From Marinobacter goseongensis (GTDB lineage: Bacteria; Pseudomonadota; Gammaproteobacteria; Pseudomonadales; Oleiphilaceae), in the NCBI RefSeq assembly GCF_023156235.1, contig NZ_JAKZAI010000010.1, positions 62,001 through 126,000 of the forward strand: DNA of 64,000 nt, read 5' to 3'. Position 1 is the first letter of the stretch. Every line of letters starts with the position of its first letter. The translations under genes were made by a program, and so were the position numbers. The notes under the pieces were generated by a model. That model ran no database searches, had not been told where the DNA came from, and saw only the letters and a list, made by a program, of their open reading frames with translations. This document shows positions 1 to 8,566 of this stretch, one piece after another.

Positions 1-81
1 GCTCGTATCGAGCGTGGGCAGTTCGGAGCAGACATGAAAGTGGCGTTGGTTAATGACGGGCCAGTCACTTTTATGCTGTAG
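1..81 (+). CDS. dtd: D-aminoacyl-tRNA deacylase, C-terminal end (5' part outside window)
   Basis: The first 27 codons read ARIERGQFGADMKVALVNDG followed by PVTFML and a stop. The block GxFGADMxVxLxNDGPVTF is the conserved C-terminus of Dtd, the homodimeric enzyme that hydrolyses D-amino acids (and glycine) mischarged on tRNA. Only the last 26 residues lie in the window, so the start and catalytic region cannot be examined. The identification rests on this signature alone but the match is strong. Confidence 0.85.
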   Translation, partial: ARIERGQFGADMKVALVNDGPVTFML

Positions 82-480
82 GTGGGAGGCAGTTCCTGAA
101 ATGCATCTCATTCCGCACCATAATTGCGCGCGGCCGATGATGGCGAACCTGAATGGTGCGGCCAGAGTGCGAAATCAGGCGGGTTATACCTCCGGTTTTC
201 AGGGGTTCGATTTTTAATTGTCTGATTAAAAAGATTATTTAATATTCTGGCCCCGGACTTGAAGGGTTGGCGGGATACAAAGGAAAGACCAAACAAGAAT
301 ATCGATGCCGTAAATACGCACCAAAAAAGCTAAAAAGCGGTCGTTAAAAATTTGCAAAACTAAAATGGTTGTATTAAAGCAGGTTCATCATGCAGCGCTT
401 TAACTTATCAGGGTAAGCTATTGAGCTGTAACGATCCGAAGTTTTTCGGGGCGAACAAAAACTGAAAAAATGTTAGCTGC

Positions 481-498
481 GTGTCATCAAACTGACAT
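481..498 (+). promoter_or_regulatory. Candidate Pho box (PhoB site) upstream of the porin
   Basis: GTGTCATCAAACTGACAT has two heptamers, GTGTCAT and CTGACAT, separated by CAAA. Each differs from the PhoB half-site CTGTCAT at one position, and the four-base spacing is standard. A weak -10, CAAAAT, lies 10 bases downstream at 509-514, about where Pho promoters place it. This would make the porin phosphate-starvation inducible. The same bases also form an inverted repeat TGTCA-N6-TGACA, so another dimeric regulator is possible. Confidence 0.45.
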
Positions 499-578
499 GG
501 AAGCTGCACAAAATAAGGCTCTGACCAGCCTGCCTGGTGAAAGTCTCAAGAACGGGATCTGAACCCGTCGCTAAAACC

Positions 579-590
579 TGAGTTAACTCA
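579..590. promoter_or_regulatory. Perfect 12-base palindrome before the porin RBS
   Basis: TGAGTTAACTCA is a perfect palindrome just upstream of the porin ribosome binding site. It could be an operator in the untranslated leader or a short mRNA structure near the start. No regulator is recognised from it. Confidence 0.3.
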
Positions 591-607
591 ATAAAGGAAG
601 ACGCAAC

Positions 608-1644
608 ATGAAGAAAACGCTCATCGCATCTGCTATTGCAGCGGCAACTTTCTCTGGCGCAGCGCTGGCGCAAGAAAGCAATCTGCCGACCTTATACGGC
701 AATATCCAGTACGCCATTACTCACACCGACTTTGAAAATGGTGGTTCGGAGATCAATCACTTCGATAATGGTTCTACCCTTGGCGTGAAGCATGAACATG
801 AAGTTGCCCCGGGCATTACTGCATTCTTGAAGTTAGAACTGGAAGGCATCAGCGCAGACAATAAAGCAGGTAACAAGAACAATACTGCCGAAATTGACAG
901 CTCCGGAAACGTTACCCGCAACGACGACAGCGGCGGCCTGAACGAGCTCGACGAAGCCTACATCGGTATTAAGGGTGACAGCTTTGGCCAAGTGTGGGTC
1001 GGATCAGACGACTCCCAGTATGAGCAGCTGTTGGCGGCTTGATCGAGTTTTATGAAGTGGCTGAGTACAACACTGAGTTGGATTACACCACTGGTGAGGG
1101 TGATCTGATCCAATACGTATCTCCGTCGTTTGGTGGCCTGACCCTGCACGGCGCATTTGCCATTCAAGGCGATGGTGATCCTGACTACGATAAAAAGGCA
1201 TACCCTTACCAGTTGGGTGCCAAGTATTCTGTAGATATGGTCACCCTTGCCGTGGCAATGGATTCTAACGACGGCGACACTGCCAGCAGCGAGAACACTT
1301 ATGGTGTAAATGTTTCGGCTGATATTCTTGACAACCTGACGGTTGGCGCTCTCTACAGCATGCGTGGCGCCAAGGACGACGGCCTTTTACCTGGTACAGA
1401 AGGTCAGAAAAACGCTCAGGTATACGCATTCTACACACTGGGTGCTAACCAGTTCGCAGCTTCTTACGAAATGTCAGAGCAGGATAAAGGCGACGAGGAG
1501 GCGGACGTGCTGACTCTCCAGGCTCTGCACAATGTGTCGGATAATCTGTACGTATACACTGAAGGCTACCTGCGTAACGACGACGACGGTGCTACTGATG
1601 AAGACACCACACAGTTGGCGCTGGGTGCTGTTTACTACTTCTGA
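608..1644 (+). pseudogene. Gram-negative porin, interrupted by a frameshift
   Basis: Residues 1-22 form a Sec signal peptide (MKKTLIASAIAAATFSGAALA, cleavage after ALA). What follows is acidic porin sequence such as LYGNIQYAITHTDFENGG, and the protein ends in LGAVYYF, with the terminal phenylalanine typical of outer-membrane beta-barrels. The first frame runs 608-1042 (144 residues) and stops at TGA just after YEQLL. The barrel continues in another frame from about 1024 to 1644 (IEFYEVAEYN onward). Joining them needs the loss of one base or a -1 shift near 1020-1040. The joined length, about 340 residues, is normal for general diffusion porins. A terminator follows. No slippery heptamer is evident, so a real mutation or an assembly error is likelier than programmed frameshifting. 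Confidence 0.8.
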
Positions 1645-1680
1645 TCCGCTAACCAGCTAATCAGAGAGTAAACCGGGAAA

Positions 1681-1710
1681 GCCGGCGACCTTCGGGTCGC
1701 CGGCTTTTTT
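1681..1710 (+). terminator. Rho-independent terminator of the porin gene
   Basis: A perfect 10-base stem, GCCGGCGACC (1681-1690) and GGTCGCCGGC (1695-1704), closes a TTCG tetraloop and is followed by six T. It lies 37 bases past the porin stop. Confidence 0.93.
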
Positions 1711-1752
1711 ATGTATGCTGCAAAAAATCCAATCTGAACCGAGAGGGCTCTT

Positions 1753-2619
1753 GTGGCCGAAGAACTGGAAATCAAACTCAGCCTGTCCGAGGCGCATCAG
1801 CGTCTGGCCCTGACCTGGTTGCTGGAGCAGCCCGCTGCTTCTGAGGGGGCCTGCAAGACCCTGGTCAATCGTTACTACGACACCCCGGATGGCGATCTGA
1901 ACCGGCAGAAAGTGGCGTTACGGGTCCGGCAGGCCGGTGACCGCTGCATTCAGACCCTGAAAACCCAGGGTGAATTTGTGGACGGCGCCCATCGTCGAAA
2001 GGAGTGGGAGTGGCCGCTGATGGGAACAGATCTGAACCTCGGGGTGTTGTCCGACACGCCTGTGGGGCAGGGCATCAATCTTGCCGCGTTGACACCGGTG
2101 TTTGAAACCAATTTCCAGCGCCAGGTGGTGATGATAGAAGAGGGTGGCACGGTGATCGAGGTGGCGGTGGATGCCGGCTGCATCATCGCTGGCGACAACA
2201 AGCGCCCTCTGCATGAAATCGAGTTTGAACTGAAGGCCGGCGATGCCTCACAACTGGTGAGCTGGGCAAAGGCCCTGGCGACCCAGGTGCCGGTGTTCCT
2301 GAATCTGGTGAGCAAGGCCGAGCAGGGGTACTTTCTCGCGGGCTTGCACGAACCCGAGGCACTGCGGGAAGAGGGCGCCACCGGTCTCTCGGTGCCCGAA
2401 TTCCTCCATGGTCTGAGCGTGGCCTGGCTCAAGGGTGAGGCGCTGAAAGTGGCGCCTGATGCCCTGGCGGCAATCGGTCAGCTGGCGGCACAGCGAGGTG
2501 CCGGCGAGCAGTTCAGTCGGGTGTCTGAGGGCCTGCTGGTCAGCGAGCCGATGCCCGAAATGGCCAATCGGGAGGCGCTTGGTCAGCTTCAGCTCGCGCT
2601 GGCATCGGCGACAGTTTAA
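1753..2619 (+). CDS. CYTH-domain inorganic triphosphatase (YgiF-like, without CHAD)
   Basis: The protein opens with MAEELEIKL, which contains the ExExK signature (E4, E6, K8) of CYTH phosphatases; these bind triphosphate and divalent metal in a beta-tunnel. The CYTH domain occupies roughly residues 1-200. E. coli YgiF is about 430 residues with a C-terminal CHAD domain, whereas this protein is 288 residues and the last 80 or so are only a helical remnant or unrelated tail. A GTG start at 1753 is preceded by GAGAGG at 1741-1746. Its stop overlaps the stop of the convergent channel gene by two bases. The likely activity is hydrolysis of inorganic triphosphate, but the substrate is inferred from the family. 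Confidence 0.8.
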   Translation: MAEELEIKLSLSEAHQRLALTWLLEQPAASEGACKTLVNRYYDTPDGDLNRQKVALRVRQAGDRCIQTLKTQGEFVDGAHRRKEWEWPLMGTDLNLGVLSDTPVGQGINLAALTPVFETNFQRQVVMIEEGGTVIEVAVDAGCIIAGDNKRPLHEIEFELKAGDASQLVSWAKALATQVPVFLNLVSKAEQGYFLAGLHEPEALREEGATGLSVPEFLHGLSVAWLKGEALKVAPDALAAIGQLAAQRGAGEQFSRVSEGLLVSEPMPEMANREALGQLQLALASATV

Positions 2620-3767
2620 GGGGCTGCACCTTCGGCCTTGGCGTCGGCAGTTTTCCATTTTTCGAGGAAAGCCCGGTAGCGAGTCAGGGCTTCGTCCACC
2701 ACTTCAACCGTCGGAGTTTCGTGGGACTTGACCAGCACGATCAGGCCCTTGCCCTTGATCTCCTCATTGGTGCTCGGATGGCACACCACTTCCCCATCGT
2801 TATCGATATAGGCCAGTGCGGTACCGATACCATGGCGGATCAGGGCACTGACGATGTCCGCCCAGTCCAGATCATCGAGTTTCAGATCATAGCGATGGGG
2901 GTGGTCGTTCTGATAGTTGAACATGTCCTCCAGAACTTTCTCGGAGCCCGGCGCGACAACGGCACGTACCATGATCTCCGGGTAGGTTCTGACCGGCCGA
3001 ATAATCGTGCGCACGCCCACGGCCCTGAAACGGTCCCGATTGCGGTCGCTCACGCACTCCACCGTCGTGTGATGACCAAGGTTGGATTCGGTGAGTCGGT
3101 GGGCTATGTCGAACGTCAGGCTGTCCGACGTGGGGTCGGATTCGTCGGACGCCAGCACAACAATGTGCCGTGCGCTGCCAGCATGAACGGCTTTCAGGGC
3201 GTCGGGGTCGCCCCCGGAGCCGTGGAAATGAACCAGCCCCACATCGGCCAGCTCCGGCGGCAGTCCGGTGGGGAACATCCGGGTCAGAATAATAATTGGA
3301 GTGGTCTCGTACCCCGGCACTGCCCTCACTTGCGACGCGAAACGCGCGAAGTACTGTTCCCCGCCGTGTTGGGGGGTGTTGATGATGACAATATGGTCTT
3401 TCATTTTGTATACCCATCGTCCGGTTACGATACGTTCCCGGCGGTAAAACCGGTATTCAATAAAATCACTGACTATCAGTGTGAGCAGGGTGATTGCACT
3501 GATAAACATCACCACAATGGTACTGATGCGACCAACGGTGGTTTGCGGCGAAAAATCGCCATAGCCCACGGTGACCAGCGTGGTCATGGTAAGCCAGAAA
3601 GCCTCGAACAGGCTGAGGCTTTCTGCCCACCAGAGTACCAGCACCTGGAAAGCCATCAGTCCGCCAAGAATAATGAACAGCCTCTTGATTCGTGAGCGGA
3701 TGATGCCCGACATCGGTAGATGGGCAAGCTGATGTTCCGGGTTGAGTGGACGACGGTTTCTGAGCAT
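2616..3767 (-). CDS. Potassium channel, two-TM pore with RCK/TrkA-N domain
   Basis: From the chosen start (MLRNRRPLN, 383 residues) a first membrane helix spans about 30-46, a pore helix leads to the selectivity filter TVGYGD at 66-71, and a second helix spans about 79-105. A cytoplasmic RCK-type domain follows (KDHIVIINTPQHGGEQ onward), fitting ligand-gated prokaryotic potassium channels. An open frame continues upstream to 4013 but would run through the 5' end of glnE, so the start is probably 3767 or the ATG at 3713; neither has a strong ribosome binding site. The gene is divergent from glnE and its stop interlocks with that of the CYTH gene. Confidence 0.8.
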   Translation of the reverse strand: MLRNRRPLNPEHQLAHLPMSGIIRSRIKRLFIILGGLMAFQVLVLWWAESLSLFEAFWLTMTTLVTVGYGDFSPQTTVGRISTIVVMFISAITLLTLIVSDFIEYRFYRRERIVTGRWVYKMKDHIVIINTPQHGGEQYFARFASQVRAVPGYETTPIIILTRMFPTGLPPELADVGLVHFHGSGGDPDALKAVHAGSARHIVVLASDESDPTSDSLTFDIAHRLTESNLGHHTTVECVSDRNRDRFRAVGVRTIIRPVRTYPEIMVRAVVAPGSEKVLEDMFNYQNDHPHRYDLKLDDLDWADIVSALIRHGIGTALAYIDNDGEVVCHPSTNEEIKGKGLIVLVKSHETPTVEVVDEALTRYRAFLEKWKTADAKAEGAAP

Positions 3768-3846
3768 TAAGGGCCTGAGCTGTTCAGTCGGGTAACGGTT
3801 CGTTATACAGTACGGGAAATATAACAGAGATACAGGGGTTTGCATT

Positions 3847-6747
3847 ATGTCCGAGCCATGGAGCGGTCTTCCGAAAGTGCTTGCCGAGGATGTGTCGGCT
3901 GGTTGGTCTTCAGTGTTTGAGGACGGCCCCCAGGGCTGGATGACACCGGATGCGGGTCTGGCTGAGACCGATGTGGCCAACGCCATGGCCCGAAGCGTGT
4001 TCCTGAAACACACCCTGGAGCGGCATCCGGAGCAGGTTGAGGCGCTGGTGGCCTCGCGCTCCCTGCGCGAGACAACGGAGCCGGGCTATCTGCAACAGCG
4101 CTGGCAGGAGTATCTGAGCGAGGTTGAAGACGAACACTCGCTGCACAGGGCTTTGCGCCAGTTTCGCCGGGAAAGCCAGTTTCGCATCATCTGGCGCGAC
4201 CTCCTGCGGTGGGCCGACATGCATGAAACCATCGCCGCCACGAGCGCGTTTGCGGACACTTGTATCCAGGGCGCCCTGGATTGGCTGTACCAGGATACCT
4301 GCGAACAATCCGGCACACCGTGGGGAACCGACCCGGCCACCGGGAGGGAGTGCCCTCAGTCCATGGTCGTGCTGGGGATGGGTAAGCTCGGCGGACGTGA
4401 ACTGAATGTGTCCTCCGACATCGACCTCATTTTTGCGTTTCCCGGCAAGGGCGAAACCCGGGGTGGGCGTCGTTCTATCGATAATCAGCAGTTTTTCATT
4501 CGCCTCGGACAACGGCTGATTCAGGCGTTGGACCAGATCACTGCTGACGGTTTTGTGTTCCGGGTGGATATGCGTTTGCGCCCCTATGGCCAGAGTGGCG
4601 CGTTGGCCCTCAGCTTTTCTGCATTGGAAACCTACTATCAGGACCAGGGGCGTGACTGGGAGCGTTACGCCATGGTCAAGGCTCGGGTGGTCGCGGGTGG
4701 CGAGCAGGCGGGCCAGGTGCTGATGGACAGCCTTCGCCCCTTTGTTTACCGAAAATACGTGGATTTCAGCGCGTTCGAATCTTTGCGCAACATGAAGGGG
4801 ATGATCAGTCGGGAGGTCCGGCGTAAAGGCCTTGAGAACAACATCAAACTGGGCAGAGGCGGCATTCGGGAAATCGAGTTTGTGGTGCAGGCGTTTCAGC
4901 TCATCCGCGGTGGGCGTGACCGGGAATTGCAGCAGCGGGAGCTATTGAGCGTTCTGAAGGAACTGGAGAAGCTTGAACTGTTGCCATCAACAGTGGTTAA
5001 GGAGTTGCGTGAGGCCTACGTGTTCCTCCGCAATCTTGAGCACGCTCTGCAGGGTATGGAGGACAAACAGACTCAGCTTTTACCAGAAGACACGCTGAGC
5101 CAGGCTCGCATAGCGCTGATCATGGGGTTCGACAATTGGAGCGACTGCCTGCAGGTACTGGACGTCCATCGGGAGCGGGTCGCCGGTCATTTCTCCGACA
5201 TCATCGCGACTGAGGAAGAGGAAGACGACTCGGCCTCGCTTGATGAGGGTTGGCATGAGTTGTGGCTGTCGGAAATGGAGGACGATGCGGCCCGTCAATG
5301 GTTGCAAGAGCATGGATATGAGGCTGCCAAAGACAGTCTGGCGTTGCTGAACGATCTGCGAGAGAGCCGGACCGTTCAGGTCATGCAGACTCAAGGCCGT
5401 AAACGTCTGAATCAATTCATGCCGGTGCTGCTGCAGGCCCTGACCCAGGTGGATGCGCCCTCCGAAACCTTGGGGCGGGTGTTGCAACTGGTGGAGGCCA
5501 TTCTCAGGCGAACCGCTTACATGGTTCTGTTGCTCGAAAACCCCGGTGCACGGACCCAGTTAGTCAAGCTGTGCAGCGAGAGCCCCTGGATCGCAAGGCA
5601 GCTGGCGGAAACGCCGTTGCTGTTGGATGAGCTGCTGAATGCGGAAAGTCTGTATCATCCGCCCGCCAAAGAGGAGCTCCAGGACGATCTGCGCCAGCAG
5701 ATGCTGCGCATTCCGTTCGAAGATCTTGAGGAGCAGATGGAATCTTTGCGGCACTTCAAGAAGGCCCACATTCTGCGAGTGGCCGCCTCGGAGCTGAAAG
5801 GCACCCTGCCACTGATGAAGGTGAGTGACTACCTGACCTGGATTGCCGAAGTGGTGCTGGACCACGTGGTGGATGTCGCCTTTGCCAACCTGGTCAGTCG
5901 CCACGGCTACCCCCGTCGTGCCGATGGCTCAGCCTGTGATACCGATTTCGCCATTATTGGCTATGGCAAGCTGGGCGGTATCGAGCTGGGTTATACCTCA
6001 GACTTGGATCTGGTGTTCGTGCACAACGCGGATCCGGAGCAGGCCACCGACGGCGACCGGCCTATCGATAACGCCGTGTTTTACACCCGCCTTGGTCAGC
6101 GCATAGTGCATATCCTCAGCACCCAGACGCCGTCGGGCCAGCTTTATGAAGTGGATATGCGGCTGCGGCCATCGGGCAGTTCGGGGCTGTTGGTCAGCAC
6201 GCTACAGGCCTTTGAGAAATATCAGCGCAACGATGCCTGGACCTGGGAACACCAGGCGCTGGCCCGCGCCCGGGGGGTTGCCGGTTGTACGGGTACCCTC
6301 GCCGAATTCGAGGCCCTGCGTCACGAACTGTTGTGTCAGATGCGGGATCGTGAGGCCCTGCGCGCGGATGTGGTGAACATGCGAGAGAAAATGCGCACCA
6401 GCCTGGGTACCGCGGAGTCCAGCCAGGCCACTACGTTCCACATCAAGCACGACCAGGGCGGCATCATCGATATCGAATTCATGGTGCAGTATCTGATGCT
6501 GGCCCAAAGCGGTGAACATCCTGAGCTGACACAATGGTCGGATAACATACGGCAGCTGGAAGAGCTTGGCCGCGCAGGGGTGATCGCTGTCGAGGATGCG
6601 GAGAAACTGCGTGAAGTGTACATTACACTGCGCTCGACCATTCACCGCCGGGCCTTGCAGAATCTCAACAGCCAGGTGGAAGGGAATGCCTTTCCCGACG
6701 AGCGGGAATACATCCGGGGCATGTGGGAAAAGGTGATGCTGGCGTAG
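3847..6747 (+). CDS. glnE: Bifunctional glutamine synthetase adenylyltransferase/deadenylase
   Basis: A 966-residue protein with two nucleotidyltransferase halves. The first carries GMGKLGGRELNVSSDIDL near residue 177, and the second carries GYGKLGGIELGYTSDLDL near residue 705. In GlnE the N-terminal half removes AMP from glutamine synthetase and the C-terminal half adds it, under PII control. The length matches the family (E. coli about 946). CAGGGG at 3833-3838 precedes the ATG with suitable spacing. ilvE follows on the same strand, an order also found in Pseudomonas next to LPS core genes. Confidence 0.96.
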   Translation: MSEPWSGLPKVLAEDVSAGWSSVFEDGPQGWMTPDAGLAETDVANAMARSVFLKHTLERHPEQVEALVASRSLRETTEPGYLQQRWQEYLSEVEDEHSLHRALRQFRRESQFRIIWRDLLRWADMHETIAATSAFADTCIQGALDWLYQDTCEQSGTPWGTDPATGRECPQSMVVLGMGKLGGRELNVSSDIDLIFAFPGKGETRGGRRSIDNQQFFIRLGQRLIQALDQITADGFVFRVDMRLRPYGQSGALALSFSALETYYQDQGRDWERYAMVKARVVAGGEQAGQVLMDSLRPFVYRKYVDFSAFESLRNMKGMISREVRRKGLENNIKLGRGGIREIEFVVQAFQLIRGGRDRELQQRELLSVLKELEKLELLPSTVVKELREAYVFLRNLEHALQGMEDKQTQLLPEDTLSQARIALIMGFDNWSDCLQVLDVHRERVAGHFSDIIATEEEEDDSASLDEGWHELWLSEMEDDAARQWLQEHGYEAAKDSLALLNDLRESRTVQVMQTQGRKRLNQFMPVLLQALTQVDAPSETLGRVLQLVEAILRRTAYMVLLLENPGARTQLVKLCSESPWIARQLAETPLLLDELLNAESLYHPPAKEELQDDLRQQMLRIPFEDLEEQMESLRHFKKAHILRVAASELKGTLPLMKVSDYLTWIAEVVLDHVVDVAFANLVSRHGYPRRADGSACDTDFAIIGYGKLGGIELGYTSDLDLVFVHNADPEQATDGDRPIDNAVFYTRLGQRIVHILSTQTPSGQLYEVDMRLRPSGSSGLLVSTLQAFEKYQRNDAWTWEHQALARARGVAGCTGTLAEFEALRHELLCQMRDREALRADVVNMREKMRTSLGTAESSQATTFHIKHDQGGIIDIEFMVQYLMLAQSGEHPELTQWSDNIRQLEELGRAGVIAVEDAEKLREVYITLRSTIHRRALQNLNSQVEGNAFPDEREYIRGMWEKVMLA

Positions 6748-6824
6748 CGCCGGACATTTATGTTCTTCAGAAAATTCCTGCTAGAATGCCGTCTCCCTGA
6801 AAAAGCTTGTATGGAGCAGAAACA

Positions 6825-7748
6825 ATGTCGATGGCTGATCGCGATGGCCTGATCTGGCTGGATGGTGAAATGGTTCCCTGGCGTGAAGCCAAAACCCACG
6901 TGCTGACCCACACCCTGCATTACGGCCTGGGTTGTTTTGAGGGCGTGCGTGCCTACAGCACCGCCAATGGCCCGGCGATTTTTCGCCTGAAAGAGCACAC
7001 TGACCGTCTGTTCCGTTCTGCTCATATCCTGAATATGAAAATGCCGTTCACCAAAGAACAGCTGAATGATGCCCAGTGCGCGGCCGTTCGCGAAAACAAC
7101 CTGGACGAGGCGTACCTGCGCCCCATGGTGTTCTTGGGTTCCGAAGGCATGGGTCTGCGTGCCGACAACCTACAGGTGCATGTAATGGTCGCGGCCTGGA
7201 GCTGGCCGTCGTACATGTCGCCGGAAGCCAAGGAAATGGGCATCAAGGTGCGCACCTCTTCCTATACTCGTCATCACGTTAACATCACCATGTGTAAGGC
7301 GAAAGCTAACGGCAACTACATCAACTCCATGCTGGCCCTGAACGAAGCTATCGCCAGCGGCTGTGAAGAAGCCTTGATGCTCGACAACGAAGGCTATGTG
7401 GCTGAAGGGTCGGGTGAAAACGTTTTCATTCTGCGTGACGGCGTGCTGCATACGCCGGAGTTGACCTCCTGCCTCGAGGGCATCACCCGCGCCACCATTC
7501 TTGATTTTGCCCGCGAGCTGAACATTCCGGTGAAAGAGCGCCGCATCACCCGTGACGAAGTGTACATCGCGGACGAGGCCTTCTTCACCGGCACCGCCGC
7601 CGAAGTGCTGCCGATTCGTGAGCTGGATGGCCGCTTGATTGGCGCCGGCAAGCGGGGCCCGCTGACCGAGAAGCTGCAGGCGATGTATTTTGATGCAGTG
7701 AAGGGTAAACTGGGCGAGCATCAGGAGTGGTTGACGGAAGTTCGCTAA
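6825..7748 (+). CDS. ilvE: Branched-chain amino acid aminotransferase
   Basis: Fold-type IV PLP aminotransferase that interconverts leucine, isoleucine and valine with their keto acids. The PLP lysine is K160 within AKANGNY, and the GTAAE cofactor loop is present near the C-terminus. The ATG at 6825 gives 307 residues (E. coli 309) and has GGAG at 6813-6816; a TTG 18 bases upstream in frame is less likely. A TAGAAT -10-like hexamer at 6782-6787 suggests a promoter of its own. A terminator follows, which separates it from kdkA. Confidence 0.95.
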   Translation: MSMADRDGLIWLDGEMVPWREAKTHVLTHTLHYGLGCFEGVRAYSTANGPAIFRLKEHTDRLFRSAHILNMKMPFTKEQLNDAQCAAVRENNLDEAYLRPMVFLGSEGMGLRADNLQVHVMVAAWSWPSYMSPEAKEMGIKVRTSSYTRHHVNITMCKAKANGNYINSMLALNEAIASGCEEALMLDNEGYVAEGSGENVFILRDGVLHTPELTSCLEGITRATILDFARELNIPVKERRITRDEVYIADEAFFTGTAAEVLPIRELDGRLIGAGKRGPLTEKLQAMYFDAVKGKLGEHQEWLTEVR

Positions 7749-7776
7749 CCAGTAAAGAGCGTTAGTTCAGAGAAAG

Positions 7777-7809
7777 AGCCGCTCATGTTTCCAGTGGGGC
7801 GGCTTTTTT
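7777..7809 (+). terminator. Rho-independent terminator of ilvE
   Basis: AGCCGC (7777-7782) pairs with GCGGCT (7799-7804) and is followed by a run of T to 7809. It lies 28 bases past the ilvE stop. Confidence 0.8.
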
Positions 7810-7849
7810 AATAGAATTGGTGATTAATCACTCTCTGAGAGGATTGGTA

Positions 7850-8566
7850 GTGGGCTCAGATACCGAAGTGCGCATCGAGCGAGATGGCGTCAAGGCGCTG
7901 GTGATGCCTGAGTGGGCAGCGCAGTTTGACCCGGGCTGGTTTGATCCTGATTTTTGGGGTGAGCGCGCGGTGCCGGTTTCTTCGGGGGGGCGTGGGAGTG
8001 CGTGGTTTGTTGAGCGTAGCCCGGAGCATTGGGTCCTTCGCCAGTATCTTCGGGGGGGGCTGGTCGGAAAGCTGGAACGTGATCGCTACCTGTACGCAGG
8101 AGAGGCGCGCGTTCGATCGTTCGCAGAGTTCCGTCTGTTAAGACAGCTCCGCATTATGGGGTTGCCCGTACCCAAGCCTGTGGCGGTTATGTACCAACGT
8201 AGAGGGTTGCTTTACTCCTCGACCATTATCGTCGAACGCCTTAAAGGTGTTTGCCCGTTAGGGGACGTTGCTCTGGCCCTCAATGAAAACCGTTGGCGAG
8301 AAATCGGGCAAGTGGTTCGCCAATTCCATGATGGGGGTGTGTACCACGCGGATTTGAACTGCTTCAATATCCTGATCGGAGAGACCTCAATACACCTGAT
8401 AGATTTTGACAAAGGTGAGCTGCGCTCCCAAACCTCTTATCGCATCTCCTGGAAAAGCAATACTGTAGATCGGTTGAAGCGTTCCCTGAATAAGGCCTAT
8501 GGTGAAGAAGTGGAACGTCAATGGCAGTTTTTCCTTGAGGGGTACAACGTCTCCACTAACGTTTGA
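7850..8566 (+). CDS. kdkA: 3-deoxy-D-manno-octulosonic acid (Kdo) kinase
   Basis: KdkA phosphorylates the Kdo residue of lipid A-Kdo at the inner face of the membrane. The protein-kinase-like fold shows the catalytic loop HADLNCFNIL near residue 166 and the metal-binding LIDFDKGE after it, as in KdkA/WaaP-type kinases. GTG at 7850 has AGAGGA at 7838-7843 and gives 238 residues, the usual KdkA length; a TTG at 7817 would add eleven residues without a good ribosome binding site. The 3' end overlaps the convergent GT4 gene by 11 bases. KdkA is typical of bacteria with a single phosphorylated Kdo, such as Haemophilus and Vibrio. Confidence 0.85.
   Translation: MGSDTEVRIERDGVKALVMPEWAAQFDPGWFDPDFWGERAVPVSSGGRGSAWFVERSPEHWVLRQYLRGGLVGKLERDRYLYAGEARVRSFAEFRLLRQLRIMGLPVPKPVAVMYQRRGLLYSSTIIVERLKGVCPLGDVALALNENRWREIGQVVRQFHDGGVYHADLNCFNILIGETSIHLIDFDKGELRSQTSYRISWKSNTVDRLKRSLNKAYGEEVERQWQFFLEGYNVSTNV

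Larger units (their letters stand above)
82..607. other. Non-coding region upstream of the porin
   Basis: About 525 bases hold no convincing gene. The stretch is more AT-rich than its surroundings, as expected of a promoter region. It contains a 9-base inverted repeat (CCGCACCAT at 113-121, ATGGTGCGG at 153-161), a Pho-box-like site at 481-498, a small hairpin ACGGG/CCCGT near 552-567 and a palindrome at 579-590. A strong ribosome binding site, AAAGGAAG, lies at 593-600. The length suggests a long regulated leader for the porin. Confidence 0.5.

Noticed and set aside
1020-1042. Programmed frameshift in the porin
   Set aside because: No slippery X-XXY-YYZ heptamer or evident downstream pseudoknot at the junction; a lost base is simpler.
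2721-3695. Open frame of 324 codons antisense to the potassium channel gene
   Set aside because: The channel on the other strand has a selectivity filter and RCK domain, while this frame has no recognisable features.
3768-4013. Upstream extension of the potassium channel gene to 4013
   Set aside because: It would cover the 5' end of glnE on the other strand and adds residues without family similarity.
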